In this document: positions 1-10,894 of the stretch, one piece after another
Layout of the letters: each line of letters opens with the position of its first letter
Position numbering within the stretch: position 1 is the first letter of the stretch
NCBI GenBank assembly: GCA_011109175.1
Contig: RDEW01000023.1
Coordinates: 407,225-471,224, forward strand
Length of the DNA: 64,000 bases
DNA from: Dicyema japonicum
Taxonomy: Eukaryota > Dicyemida > Rhombozoa > Dicyemidae
Direction: 5' to 3'
Notes under the pieces: model-generated
What the model saw: the letters and a program-made list of their open reading frames with translations, nothing else
The model's database searches: none
What the model was told of the DNA's origin: nothing
Position numbers and translations under genes: made by a program

Positions 1-270
1 TTGCTAGTGTCATCTAGCCAACATCGCCGTGCCTGTTTGTTGTCGGGGGCGTCTTCCGAGAGCGGTGCCTGTCTCAACGCCATTCTCAATGGAGTTCTGG
101 GTACCTTCCTGGATAATTAATACGTCCGTATTAGGATCTCATTGCGACTGGGATTAAAAGTCTGTGTTCTACATTTGTACCGATGCGGAGACCAGATCGA
201 CTGTTTTGGCCTACACCCTCTCTCCTGCAAGAAGAGTGCAGGCAGATTTACCAGACACATGGCCTTGAAC
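1..270 (+). pseudogene. Element C non-LTR retrotransposon, C-terminal fragment (left of SINE insertion)
   Basis: The + strand reads as the C-terminal part of a non-LTR retrotransposon polyprotein: ACLLSG, SGACLNAI and LRLGLKVC, then a cysteine/histidine stretch (RCGDQIDCFGLHPLSC) and KKSAGRFTRH. This block is typical of the region after the reverse transcriptase in a family widespread in marine invertebrates. A stop near 118 shows decay. The frame resumes at 483 after a SINE insertion, so 1-270 and 483-665 were once continuous. The 5' part lies outside the window. Confidence 0.6.
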
Positions 271-482
271 GGTTTGACGAGTGACGCCGTCATCAGTGAA
301 TACTCACTGCGGAACTGGATTGTCTAGAAAGGACACTCACACAAGAAAAAGAAAAAAAAGAAGTGAAGATCATTCCTTGGTTCTACGATTAGTTAAAATT
401 AACTGTTCTTTACTTAAATAAAGTGTGTGTCCTGCCTATGCGGAGCTAATACCACGGCTCCGTGAAAAAGGCTGTTATTATT
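271..482 (+). mobile_element. SINE, 5'-truncated, inside element C, with 12 bp target duplication
   Basis: This body lacks the tRNA-like head but matches the full copy at 41841-42176 (- strand): the stretch with GACGCCGTCATCAGTG, the A-rich block, AAGTGTGTGTCCTGC, and the GCTGTTATTATT end. The flanks carry the perfect duplication ATGGCCTTGAAC at 259-270 and 483-494. That fixes both borders and shows target-primed insertion into element C. The 3' end is a (TTA)n-type tail. Confidence 0.85.
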
Positions 483-665
483 ATGGCCTTGAACGAAGTC
501 GTTAAGCGAGCTTTGGACGCTGCCGGACACCCCTCCATGCTAGAACCAGTCGGTCTTTGCAAGCGGGACTGGAAACGACCAGATGGGATGATAATCTTCC
601 CTTTTGAAGCCGGGAAGCCTCTTGTCTAGGATGTCACCTGCACCTTGAAAAAAACAGAAAAAAAG
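483..665 (+). pseudogene. Element C terminal domain (right of SINE insertion)
   Basis: Continuation of the 1-270 frame: VVKRALDAAGHPSMLEPVGL, a KRPDG motif, then FPFEAGKPLV followed by TAG where the family has Trp (LVWD.T). The same domain is better preserved at 39305-39750. The K-R-P-D and W-D residues recall PD-(D/E)XK-like cores, but I cannot show nuclease function. The Trp-to-stop change makes this copy inactive. Confidence 0.6.
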
Positions 666-1089
666 ATGCGGTAAACTGCAAAAAGAAAAAAATGCAATAA
701 AAGCAACAAAAGAAATTTCATGCCTCGACTTTTTTTTTCTACGGACAGCCCAATGTTTTACGGACATGGATTTTCTAAGAACAATCAACAATAGCTCCAG
801 TCAGATTTGATCAAGATGATTCTTTACAGGGACCCCAGACAGGAACAGCATAATTCATCTTTGTTCAGATAAATTGTCTGTAGATAATTGTTAAGCTCTT
901 TTTAATCTTGCCAAATGACAGCTCGAAATAGTTGAGTTTTTTCTGAGAATTTACGCATACATACAAAACATGTTTTGAAGATGATAAAGAAATATCAAAT
1001 ATCACACCAAGTCTTTTAGGGTTTTAACAACAGGAAGGAGAGTATTATTTAGAAAAAAAATGGTTCCAATTTGAATTGGCGTCTGTAGT

Positions 1090-1500
1090 GAAAAGCGTTA
1101 TTGATGACTTTTCGCAATTATGATATAGTCGGCATAAGAGAAAAGTGTGTTCTGGTTCGTTGGTAAGCTTTCTAGATGAAGATTAAACAAGACAGAGATA
1201 GGACCGAACCTTGAAAAACACCTTTTGGAAGGTATCGATAGTGAGAGTAGGTTGACATAATAAAGGAGGCCAGAGAAGAAAGTGAGTAACCATATTTTCA
1301 AACAGAACGGGATATTTGTATCAAGGAGTTCCCTGCTCAGAACTTGTCTCGATGATTGGTCAAAAGTTTTGTTGATATCAATAGATACAACAATTGTTCT
1401 TTCCTGAAGTTTATTGTTATTAATCCGTCAGCAATAAATTGAGTCAGTTTAAATAAATATATTACAGTCGAATGAAAAGCACGAAACACAGTATAAGATT
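1090..1500 (-). pseudogene. LINE-B reverse transcriptase remnant
   Basis: Reading the minus strand leftwards gives a degraded RT core: a SIDIN-like motif, an IWLL/FFSG segment equivalent to LWLANFLSG in the good copy at 59848-61050, then SYADY in place of SYADD, followed by IIIA. Frames shift several times. Only the palm region is recognisable, and no element boundaries are visible. Confidence 0.55.
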
Positions 1501-2819
1501 CAGCAAATGTCAGGTACGGTTTAACTAAAACTAGTAGTACTCTTTCTATAATCTTATAGATTTTCTGTCAATAAAAAATATCGCCCTAATTATAAGATAT
1601 ATGATAAGGCTGTAAAGTTCACAATCTATTGTTTGATTGTTTTTCCTTGTCTATAATTTGTCCAAAGTTACTCTCGGGTGGTAAATTGTATGGATATTTA
1701 TTTGGAGTAATAAACTGTTTATGCAAGAATAGTCGAACTATAGCTGAATTGCTTATAAAGCAGAATATTTGGCTTATTGTTATGTACATCAATCGAAGTT
1801 TTGATTACTGTCTTTATTTTTATCAAAACTTTTGCATTCTCAACTATTGTTTAATCCAAAAATTTCTGGAATGCGATATTCTATACTTGTCGCAAAAAAC
1901 TAGATGGATAGTCTCCACATGTAGCTGTTGTTCAACATATGGCGTAAAAAGATCATTTTTGCTGGTTTTTTAATTAAAATATCATTTTGTGGATCTGTTA
2001 AGTAATAGTCTGGGTCCGAAAGTTATGAAATCAACAAACTAATGCCTGTAAATTACAATTCGTTTTTTATATAATAATAAAAAGTAATTTTTGCGATAAA
2101 TTAACTTCTAAAACTTTTTCTGATGAACATTTCCTATTTTGGGAAGTTCTTATCAACTTGGCACGCCTCCACTGTGGTTACCATATGAATTTATATGCAT
2201 ATTTGAATAGAATCAGACAATCAGCTTCGCCAATTTTCCCTTTCTGTCTTCTAGTCGACCAAAAGATGTTTCGCCTCTTATCTTGTTCAGATCCGCCTCG
2301 AGCTTAGCACCTTTTGGTTGTTACTTTTATGTTAGCACCAGTTTCCTTCACTTGAAAAAACCGGGAGTAAATAAATAATAAATATTATGAATTATCAATA
2401 ATCTTAAAATAATCTCAATTGACTTTTTTTATAATCACAATTATAAGCCATTAATATTGATTTGGTTCTCTTAAAATAACAATTAAGGATTAAGATCTCT
2501 CAGGTCGATGTATCATTGGAAAAACGTCATATATCAAAAGTTTAGATTTTTAAAATGGATCAGGTTTGGAAGCATACATAAAGCTTCAGTCGACTAGATG
2601 AGTCATCAATCAAGGAATGACTTGTTAGTCATTTAAAAATATGAAATCGCTAAACTTGAAAAGCAAATGATTAATTGACATTAAGCGCCACCGAATAAAT
2701 GGGATCTATTATTTTAATGTCATAAAATTAAATTGAGTAAGTTAAAGACTTTTCGAGACAATCATTAAAGATAAGTTCAGACATAGCCTCATGGAAGAAT
2801 TACGAAAATGAAAAATAAA
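1501..2819. other. AT-rich stretch with no supported gene
   Basis: No conserved coding motif or mini-intron gene structure could be recognised on either strand. An open frame at 1629-1973 (+) is rich in Cys, Leu, Ile and Tyr and looks like chance translation of AT-rich DNA. The stretch may contain old transposon debris or regulatory DNA for the kinase gene downstream. Confidence 0.4.
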
Positions 2820-2831
2820 ATATTTGAAATT

Positions 2832-3369
2832 TATTTATTTATTTTTATTTTAATAACCCCGAGAACACCGAGAAAGAAAGACAATAAGAGTCAAACAGTT
2901 AGATGACCCCACTCCTCGCTATCAATTGTACCATTCGACGTCTGTGATCTTCCATTGTCCCCACTACTTTCCGGAAGACCCTTCTCTCGGTCTTGAAGAG
3001 GAATCCGATCGGGGAGGGGAAATTCTTATCCAATCGGTCTTCTTATGCTTTAGAAAGGATCAGGCGAAGCGAATTTCCATCTTCCTCACAGACGCGAAGA
3101 AATCCGGAACCACGACTACGGATCGTAGCTTCCATTAGTAGTGAGTAAACTGTCGAACCATTAATTGGGAATGGCATACTGATGGTTTTCTGGTATATTG
3201 AGTTGACTCTTTGGACCATAGACTCCGATAGCGCGAATCTTCATGCAACGGAGGCATACTCAACGGCAGGCGCGATTGTTTGTTGGTAGAGGGTAGAAAC
3301 GGAAAAGTCCATGTTCCTCCGGACAAGGGCGCATAAAACGTTAACTTTCTGGAGGCCCCTGGTAATCAT
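2832..3369 (-). mobile_element. LINE-B, 3'-end copy with 12 bp target duplication
   Basis: This is the reverse complement of the last ~500 bp of LINE-B as seen at 60660-61165, covering the RT C-terminus and the GGGGTTATT-type 3' end, with few differences. It is a recent, strongly 5'-truncated insertion. ATATTTGAAATT flanks it at 2820-2831 and 3370-3381, a target-site duplication. It lies 185 bp upstream of the casein kinase start codon. Confidence 0.85.
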
Positions 3370-3553
3370 ATATTTGAAATTGGAATGCTTAAACGTTTGA
3401 AATGCTTAAAACTCTATATTAATATTTAATTAAAAATTATGTAATTAAAAACAATTTATATTTTATTATACGATTGTATTACATTCGTTGTGAGTGGTTG
3501 GTTTTTAAATATTTTAATAAATTTCACAATTTAAACTTATTTTAGCTAATTAA

Positions 3554-4495
3554 ATGACCGACAAAGAGACATTGAGATCCGGATACACAATTGCCAACCG
3601 CTACAGGCTTATCAAGAAAATTGGAAGTGGGTCATTCGGGAAAATATACTCTGCTTATGACTTTATGTTATGTCAGGAAGTAGCATTGAAAGTTGAAAGT
3701 TCTTCCTCAATTCACCCACAACTTCATTTTGAGAGCAAAATTTACAGATTTTTAGAATGCAGTCCCGGAATTCCAGCAATGATTGACTATCTCCAAGAAA
3801 ACGGGATGAATATCTTAGTTATTCAACTTCTTGGGCCCTCTCTTGAAGATTTGTTCAATTTTTGTTATAGAAGGCTCACTCTGAAAACTGTCTTAATGCT
3901 GGCTGATCAAATGTTAGGGAGAATTGACTATCTACACACTCGTTGTTTCATTCACCGTGATATAAAACCCGACAACTTCATAATGGGTCCTGGAAGGTAC
4001 TCTAATCGTCTTTACATGATTGACTTTGGCTTGGCTAAGAAGTATAGGAGTAGTACTACTATGATGCACATTCCTTACAGAGATGATAAAAGCCTTACAG
4101 GAACAGCAAGATATGCCAGCACAAATGCACATATGGGAATTGAACAGAGTAGGAGAGACGATTTAGAGTCCCTTGGATATGTACTAATGTATCTACTACG
4201 TGGAAATCTTCCTTGGCAGGGGTTGCAAGCACCCACTAAGAAGGAGAAATACGCGAAAATTGCAGAAATGAAGGTTACAGTTACCGTGGATAATCTGTGC
4301 CAGGGTTTCCCTGCTGAATTTGCCCAGTATTTGACATATTGCAGAAACCTGAGGTTTGAAGAAAGACCTGATTATTCGTTTTTGAGACAAAAATTTAGGG
4401 ATCTGTTTAAAAGAATTGGATTTGTTGATGATTCTCAATATCAATGGATGACTGTCAAAAGATGCTTTCCTGGTCCTCAGCGTCAACATTACTAA
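3554..4495 (+). CDS. CSNK1A1: Casein kinase 1 alpha-type serine/threonine kinase
   Basis: A single uninterrupted 313-residue kinase. It has the glycine loop GSGSFGK (residues 24-30), the ATP-anchoring Lys in VALKVE (K46), HRDIKPDN with catalytic D136, and DFG with metal-binding D157. The CK1 signature GTARYAS...[22 protein letters not shown] replaces the usual APE. The tail [10 protein letters not shown]...LRFEERPDY matches CK1 alpha most closely; the long C-terminal extension of delta/epsilon forms is absent. CK1 alpha is a cytosolic and nuclear kinase acting in Wnt/beta-catenin, Hedgehog and circadian signalling. All key residues are present, so activity is expected. It is the only host gene here with no mini-intron, so a retrocopy is possible. 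A LINE-B fragment lies just upstream and a SINE just downstream. Confidence 0.93.
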   Translation: MTDKETLRSGYTIANRYRLIKKIGSGSFGKIYSAYDFMLCQEVALKVESSSSIHPQLHFESKIYRFLECSPGIPAMIDYLQENGMNILVIQLLGPSLEDLFNFCYRRLTLKTVLMLADQMLGRIDYLHTRCFIHRDIKPDNFIMGPGRYSNRLYMIDFGLAKKYRSSTTMMHIPYRDDKSLTGTARYASTNAHMGIEQSRRDDLESLGYVLMYLLRGNLPWQGLQAPTKKEKYAKIAEMKVTVTVDNLCQGFPAEFAQYLTYCRNLRFEERPDYSFLRQKFRDLFKRIGFVDDSQYQWMTVKRCFPGPQRQHY

Positions 4496-4604
4496 CTATT
4501 TTTTATTGTAACTGTGTTGATCCTCTTTATTGTTCCGAACTTTTTTATGTTTTCTAAGAAATCTATTTTATGAGTACTATATTTCTGCAGTTTTTTTTAT
4601 TAGT

Positions 4605-4768
4605 GATAATCCAGGGTTTGAATCTCGATGCTGTACATTCTGGCTGAAGGTTCCACACATCTATGGTGCTTTTAATGTGAGGAACAGGATCGTCCGAAAG
4701 GAACTCACAAGCAAGAAAAATTAAAGAATATTTCTTGGTTCCTTCCTCCATTTCTACGATTAGCGTTT
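4605..4768 (+). mobile_element. SINE, diverged copy with B-box end
   Basis: Starts with a tRNA B-box-like GGGTTTGAATCTC, then GAAGGTTCCACACATCTATGG, matching the full SINE (GAAGGTTCCACGCATCTACG). The lysine-coding-like A-rich block, CTTGGTTC and CTACGATTAG follow. The terminal part with GCGGAGC and the tail is missing. No target duplication could be recognised. Confidence 0.6.
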
Positions 4769-4824
4769 TTATTGTTTATTGAAAAAAACATTTTATTGTA
4801 GTTATTTGACCTCTTTATTGTGTA

Positions 4825-7090
4825 TTATTATTATAAGCAACATTCGGAAAATCATAATAGTTATAATTTCACTTGTGCAGCATTCAAAACAATCCTCCGA
4901 ACCAACTTTTTCCAACCTCCTCGATCGTAAAAAAGTTTCCTCAACTCGTCCAGGTCGTCCCCACTTCTTAGACGTTTGTCCACGAACTTTAGATCTCCTT
5001 CAAGTGTTTCAGGAGTGTAATACGCCTGCGTGCACGAAAACACGGTCCCTGTCTCATAAAGTAGTCCTCCATTGCTATGTTTGCTGGAGCGCCCAATTCC
5101 ATACGCAATATATGTCCAAATAGCCTCCAGCGCAAATCATCAATTTCGAGACTCAGTGGACCCGTACAACATCTCTTGTACAGCGATTCTTTTTTATTCT
5201 TGCCCGGTCCAGTTCAGTCCAAGTAGGGATCTAAGTTGTCTTCGATGGAAAGAGTCTAGTCCAAGTTGTTCGGTTTTGGACGTTCCCCAGGTCGATGAAT
5301 TGTACACTAGGATCTGCTTGACAAAGAGTTCATACAATCTCAGACGAAGTGATGTGCAGAATCGTCGTTTGCCAATCCACTCTATCTTCAACTTGTTCAT
5401 CGTTACCCAAGCGAAGGCCTTCTTTCTGGCTAGCCAAGTTTGTTTGTTTTTCGCCATGTTTCACTTGATCTGCTTTCCATTCTCCTGATTTCCACAATGT
5501 CAGTTTTTGCGGTTTTCGTTCCAAGGAACCATCGATTCAGCTCAGCAGGTGCCACCTCGAGGAGTCGAAGTAGGGCCGATTTGTCTTCTGACACAAAAGT
5601 CGACGTCGTCCGCATAGGTAATTTCGACGATGTCATAGAACTTCCAAAGATCTCGTAATGCCGCCTCCAGATATATGACAAATAGCAGAAGCGAAAGAAT
5701 CTCCCTGAGTACCAACATTGCACGTAAATTAACGGGATAACGTCTTACCGACCCGCACTCTGAGCTTCGTGTTAGATAGCAACACTCTGATCATACTGAC
5801 AGAATCAGGGTCCAAAAATTGTTCCAGTATCTTGAGAAGTAGACCACGCGGACCGTGTCAAACCCTAGAGAGGTCTATTCCCAGGACTGTTGTTGCACTT
5901 TCAAATCTCTGGTGATGCCACTTGTGGCTCCATACTACATCGCAGTGAATTTTTCTGTCCTGAATCCACTGTGACTAGGGGATAGATAGTTTTCCACTTG
6001 TTCTCTGATTCGGTTCAGCGAAACTAATGCCAAAAGTTTTCGTAAAGTGTTTAGCAGGATTATTGGACGTAGGTTTTCAACAGGCCCACCATGCTTGTTA
6101 GGTTTTTGTATTGGTATTAATAGTCCGGATCCAAAAGCGGGGTATTCTTTTTTTTATAAACATAGAGTTGAGTAGTTCTGCCAGTCTATCTGTTAGTGCA
6201 GGTGGCCCGTATTTGAATTGATTCCATCCGGTCCAGGGGATCGACCATTCTTAAGTTTGACCATTGCATTTGAGATTTCGCCAGGTGTGATAGCTTTATC
6301 AAGTTGGGTGGCGTATCCACTAGTATGATCAGATATTTCTCCGCAAACAGTTAATATATCCTCGAAATACGACGCAATATATTCGACCTGATCTTTGGAT
6401 TTGTTAAGAATCTTATATTTTCGTCATGGAGTTTGAGTTTGTTTGTTTGTTTTCTTCTGTTGAGCAGACGGATTGCAGTAAACATTTTTGATGAGTCTTT
6501 TAACTGTTCAACTTCTGCAGCTCTTAGATCAAGTAGGTTAGTGGCGTGCTTCTTATTCAAAATCTTTATGGTTTTCTGGGTGGATCTTCTTCTAGACTTC
6601 AAGATTTGTTTCCTGTCTGGATCAGACTAATTTTCTAGTTGTAATCTTAGTTCTCTTTGTTCTTTAATGGGCGGGACATCTGGATGTATACATTTTTTAA
6701 ACACTGCTGGGGACCAGGTTCCGATGCTCCCACTTGCTGCCGAAGATCCCTTTCATTGTCTCCGCCCAGGTGCCTCCTGGAGGAAATCCGAGATCTAGGT
6801 TTCGGAGGAATTTCGTAATTGATATTTGGTAGTTGTCTCTGATCGACGTAGAGTAACACAGTTGTTCTATTTTATAGATTCTTCTTACATCTACGTTTGG
6901 CTCTCTTCTTATTAGGTCAGTCAAAGTCCTCGTTGTGAACTTGGCAGAGACTATCTTGTGATCACTGTCGATAGCTGCACCTCCGTAAGACCTTGAGTCA
7001 CGTAGGAATAATTTTTTGACTCGGCAAATTACTTTCTCCACAGTTTCATTTAAGAATTGGAGATTCCTCATGCAGAGGTGATTTTCCACT
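4825..7090 (-). mobile_element. LINE-A copy 1 (endonuclease C-terminus, linker, RT, 3' end)
   Basis: On the minus strand, in order: endonuclease C-terminus (DSRSYGGAAIDSDHKIV, about 7060-6950), a basic linker (about 6600-6350), RT motifs (GRSPGPDGIN; LRPIILLNTLRK; TYADDVDF near 5610), the thumb (LYELFVKQILVYNSSTWG...DSFHRRQLRSLLGLNW, about 5360-5200), and a C-terminal DDLDELRKL segment. It ends at a TAATAATA tail near 4825. Many stops and shifts show decay. The N-terminal half of the endonuclease is missing. Family signature: the FHRRQLRSLLG thumb and the DLDDLR tail. Confidence 0.75.
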
Positions 7091-7740
7091 GGGAAAAAGG
7101 TGGTTTTCCAATGGAGGGGATCGGATGTGTGAATTTGTTGCATCTAATAATTATTCGAAGGGCTCCATTTTGAAGTTTTTTGATGTTGCAGACTTGGAGG
7201 TTAGTGGGGAGAGGTGTTTGGCTCCACCGGGCGTCTATCACATCCTTGCTGATGTAAGAACACATACACTTGTTGTAGATACCAGTGGTTGATATTCTAC
7301 GTGGCCACTCCATTCCGAGTAAGCTTCTTAGTTGCCTTCTATGGAACGAATCCAGTTTCAATAGTTCGTTAAAGGAACTTCCCCATGTCCCAGCGTTATA
7401 CAGTAGGATCGGTTTCACAAACGCGTTGTAAAGCCTGAATCTGATGTCAATTTTAAGTCCTTTGGCCCTTAGCCATCCTTTCTTCAGTTTAGCCATTGCC
7501 GCATTTGCCAGTGTTTTCCTCCTAAGTACATCTTCATCGTCTCCTAGTAGAGAGCCGAGCTTATTAGTACGTCTCCATCTTTTATGAGTAATATCGTCTT
7601 CTCTTTTGATTTGCGTAATTTCAGTTTTGTTAACATTTACGCTGAGAAACTATTTCTCAAGCTCCGCAGGTGCATTTTCTAGCAGGTGTTGGAGTGCGGT
7701 CACGTCCCGTGATACAAAATTCACATCATACTTCACATGT
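7090..7740 (-). mobile_element. LINE-A copy 2 (RT C-terminal part)
   Basis: The minus strand from about 7738 starts inside the RT (YDVNFVSRDV, the decayed YADD box). It continues through KLGSLLGDDEDVLRRK, LYNAFVKPILLYNAGTWG and DSFHRRQLRSLLGMEW to a C-terminal domain that stops near 7090. There it abuts the endonuclease part of LINE-A copy 1. The junction joins a 3' region to a 5' region, so these are two abutting copies, not one element. Confidence 0.7.
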
Positions 7741-8559
7741 GCTATTAAAATAAATTATCAAATATAACTAATTCATCAAGTTGTACTGAACATTTTGTTT
7801 TTCTAAGAGAAATCTGAAAGATAAACCTAGAATGCTTTCCCAGAACAATTGGCTCGCAATTATTAGAAGTAATTTCAATTACGTGCTCTAAGCCTGCATG
7901 AAATAATGAAGACCTATTATTATTATCTAACTCCGAAAAAGAAAACACCAGAAAGAAGAAGTTAAACATTTAATTAAGTGATCTCGATTGAAAAAAAACT
8001 GGATCGAGAGCATTTTGCTCTGCTTCTCCATAGTACCCAAAGCTTTTTTGAATCCACGACGTTTTTCTTTTATCAGAATTTGGAGAGACGTGGGCTTTTT
8101 TCCCAATTTATGTGTACCGGCGGCTTCTATCGCTGATTGGTACAAGCGATAGGATTCCGAGCCACAGGGAGTGATGAAACTGGAACCATTATTCCAGATT
8201 GGCGCATTTCTAGTAATGGGGATAATTAAGCAGAGAAATTTTTTTATGCGGACCATTTTTTGCTCTTAGGGAATTGATGTCTTTGGTTCTTTAAGAATTG
8301 CCTAAAAGTCTAACCAGGTAAGTCGCACTTGATAACATTTACCTCCTTACAAAAAGAGATACGTATAACGCCAGCAGTAGATGTATATGATTCCTAGATC
8401 CACACTAAGACGACCTTTTTCATCTTGAAAGTCATCCTGGACCACCTGTTATCATTCACAAATCACTCGACCTAGTAACCTCTGGGATTCAAAAGAAAAT
8501 TAGAATTTTAACGTATTTTTCACATTCTCCCATATCTTTCATCCTTTCTCTAGAACTTC
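7741..8559. other. No supported gene; unassigned minus-strand frame
   Basis: An open minus-strand frame at 7927-8256 (109 codons, basic, with KEKRRGFKKAL) and another at 7745-7969 resemble no family I recognise. They may be transposon linker remnants, since retroelement fragments lie on both sides. No introns, promoter or terminal repeats were identified. Confidence 0.35.
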
Positions 8560-8930
8560 TATATAAAAAAATGTTCTATTAAGCATCGAGTATGCTTGCG
8601 CATCATAGATAGCCCCAATCTTGCTATCGGCAAAGCAAACTTAAGATGTTACAAAACCGATTCCTTAGAATAGTATTAGAATAATATTGAGATATTCAAA
8701 ACACTCCCACATAGGTGCTACGAAAAAAGTTAAACGTCTCACAAATCATGGAATACCTTGCGGAACATCTGCGAGACTTCTTCAAAATTTCAAATTCTCC
8801 TGAACAACTGGAAGTCAATCTATATCTGGAAACCTGCCAAAGATATGAGAAAAAACCTTTCTCTTTGTAGAGACTAATAGGGGATTCTAAAACTAACCCC
8901 GGGAGAAAGCATGGTATGAACAACGGCATT
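8560..8930 (+). pseudogene. LINE-B/Jockey-type RT C-terminal remnant
   Basis: Frames on + give IEYACAS (compare AIEYASVAW in LINE-B at 60748), then LQNRFLRIVLE and a short tail with YLETCQRYEK. This is the usual thumb and C-terminus of Jockey-like RTs. A segment around 8805-8885 recurs in diverged form at 35785-35865. The remnant is badly frameshifted. Confidence 0.45.
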
Positions 8931-8934
8931 AATC

Positions 8935-9239
8935 AATTTAGACGATAATTCTTATTCTCTTTCTTGTTGTTCCGGTGTAAATAAAATTAAATTCAATATC
9001 AGCAGAAATTATACTGGAATTTAAATATTTCAGAGCATAGTCAAATAAATCAATATTTGTCACGGAGAAATCTCTAAAATATTCTTGTCAAAATTTAGCT
9101 CATTTTCCTTTATAATTTATTAAAAAAAGTTTGCGTCGAGACGCTGTCGAGTTGGCTGTGCCCCTCTTGTATTGGAAAGGAGGTCCCCAGTCGGGAAAAA
9201 ATAGTTCAGCCAAACTTTACACTGCTGCATACTGACCAC
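8935..9239. other. No gene; short segment repeated near 34590
   Basis: AT-rich. About 8995-9040 contains TCAGCAGAAATTATACTGGA, which also occurs in reverse orientation near 34580-34610 at the end of an unassigned ORF. Both are probably fragments of one uncharacterised dispersed repeat. Confidence 0.35.
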
Positions 9240-10430
9240 ACTCTCTTGAAGATCTTGAACATCCGGAAAGCCAGGAAGATCCCAGTAAAAATCCCTAATG
9301 GAGTACGAATTGCCGCAGCATCGTGTTTTTCAGATTCCATTGATCACGCACTGTCCTCTGACAGTTGGGAATCCTGGCTAAAACTTATATGCCTCGCACC
9401 TGTCGCACTCGGAATACTAACAACGGAATCTGAGGATAATAATAAAGAAACAAATTTCCGGCTCAACTTATCTGAGAAACTGAAAGGAAGAATAATGAAT
9501 TTTAGAAGTCATAACATACACACAATACTTGAACAGCCACTTAATATCAATTAGGTCGAAACCAGAGGAGCATACACTAAAGACGTTTCCAACAAACTAA
9601 AAGAGAGAGTAAACTGGAAACTTCTGGAGGGCGACGTGCGGGCAGCCTTACGGGTTATCACGTCCGATGATACAGTATTGTCTTGTACCCCCGAGATCTA
9701 CCTTAATACTGAAGCACCCAGATGCACCGAATGACTATGGAAAGTTTTTGAATCCTGAAGGAACCGCGGAGATAATTATAACCGAATCCGAAGTGCGCTG
9801 CGGAATAGCTTCTATCGCCGCTAGCAGCAACGGAGGCTTGGAAGGGTTACATTCTGGCCATATTAAGGACCTTACGTCCATTTACACCTCGGAAGCTGGA
9901 CGCTGTCTTGTCAAATCAATTACGGACCTAATCAGAAAAATAGGTTAACGGCGACATCCCAGAATATACCAAAGAATTGCTCTTCTCAGCACTAGCTTTC
10001 AAAAAACCAAATGATCATTCAAGGAAACATACAATTCATTACGTAAAGCGTTATCCGCTTTAAAAAACTTGGGATTGGACATCAATGTTAACAAATCAGA
10101 GCTAATAAATGTCTCATATCCAAAGACCGACTTTCTCCCTATCAAGGAGTCTTTTAACGAACTGCTTCCTGGGATCCCGACTGTGCTAGTTGATAAATTA
10201 TATTTACTCGGATGCACACTCAAGAACCATCTACTTTCCAAAAATGAAGAACTAACACGCATCGCGAAAAGATTGTCATGTCTCGACTCTCACACATCCT
10301 TCTTCCTGATGAGAAACAACATCGGACTACCCAAGCATTTATATCTCCTTGGGTATTCACCCTGCTACGAACAATACGACAGTATACTTTCGATAGACAA
10401 TCTCTCAAACAAACTGTTTAGTCACTAATT
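9240..10430 (+). pseudogene. Element C reverse transcriptase region (degraded)
   Basis: Successive frames carry KARKIPVKIPNG and APVALG, then GDVRAALRVITSDDTV, followed by GGLEGLHSGHIKDLTS and DIPEYTKELLFSALAFKKPND. Next come LGLDINVNKSELI and LGCTLKNHLLSKNEEL. These match the mollusc/cnidarian-type RT family whose proteins end in the KRPDG domain seen at 1-665 and 39305-39750. The catalytic YADD segment seems deleted between about 10010 and 10060. Stops and shifts make it non-functional. Confidence 0.6.
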
Positions 10431-10453
10431 AACGTCTGATTCGACGAACTTGG

Positions 10454-10894
10454 TTGGAAGCAATGTAAGATTCCCTATGGATTTGAAGGTGTCGGTCTAT
10501 GATCGGCGCTGGATGTTGCGAACCCGGCATATCTATTGTCTCTCTAAATTTGGATCATTCAGGACTACGAGTTTTTTTAGGAAAATGGATGGAAAAGAAA
10601 TGCATAAATAATCTACATGTATACAGGAATACATGTTTGCCTCAACATCTTCGCAGCGGCGCAGGCCTTCCTTCTTGGTCCACCCATGAACATAGGGAAA
10701 AATGTGGTTCTTTTCTTCCAAATGCCACCACGTCGTCGGCGAGCCACATGACATTTTTTATTACACAAGATGCCCGCCTTTTGAATAACTTTACAGTCAT
10801 CTATTCACTCCCATCTTCCTATTCAACCTACCCTGTATTTAAATGCCAAGAAAATCTTGAGCAAATTCTCCTACGATCTAATTGGAAGCAATGT
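10454..10894. repeat. 13 bp direct repeat enclosing about 415 bp
   Basis: TTGGAAGCAATGT occurs at 10454-10466 and again at 10882-10894. The enclosed stretch has a long + frame (10499-11017) with no recognised domain, running into LINE-D. The repeats could be a target duplication around an inserted fragment or a remnant of element ends. Confidence 0.4.

Noticed and set aside
1629-1973. 114-codon + frame as a gene
   Set aside because: Cys/Leu/Tyr-rich translation of AT-rich DNA, no domain, no splice structure and no conserved block.
3932-4489. Minus-strand frames opposite casein kinase 1
   Set aside because: Mirror frames of a clearly coding plus strand.
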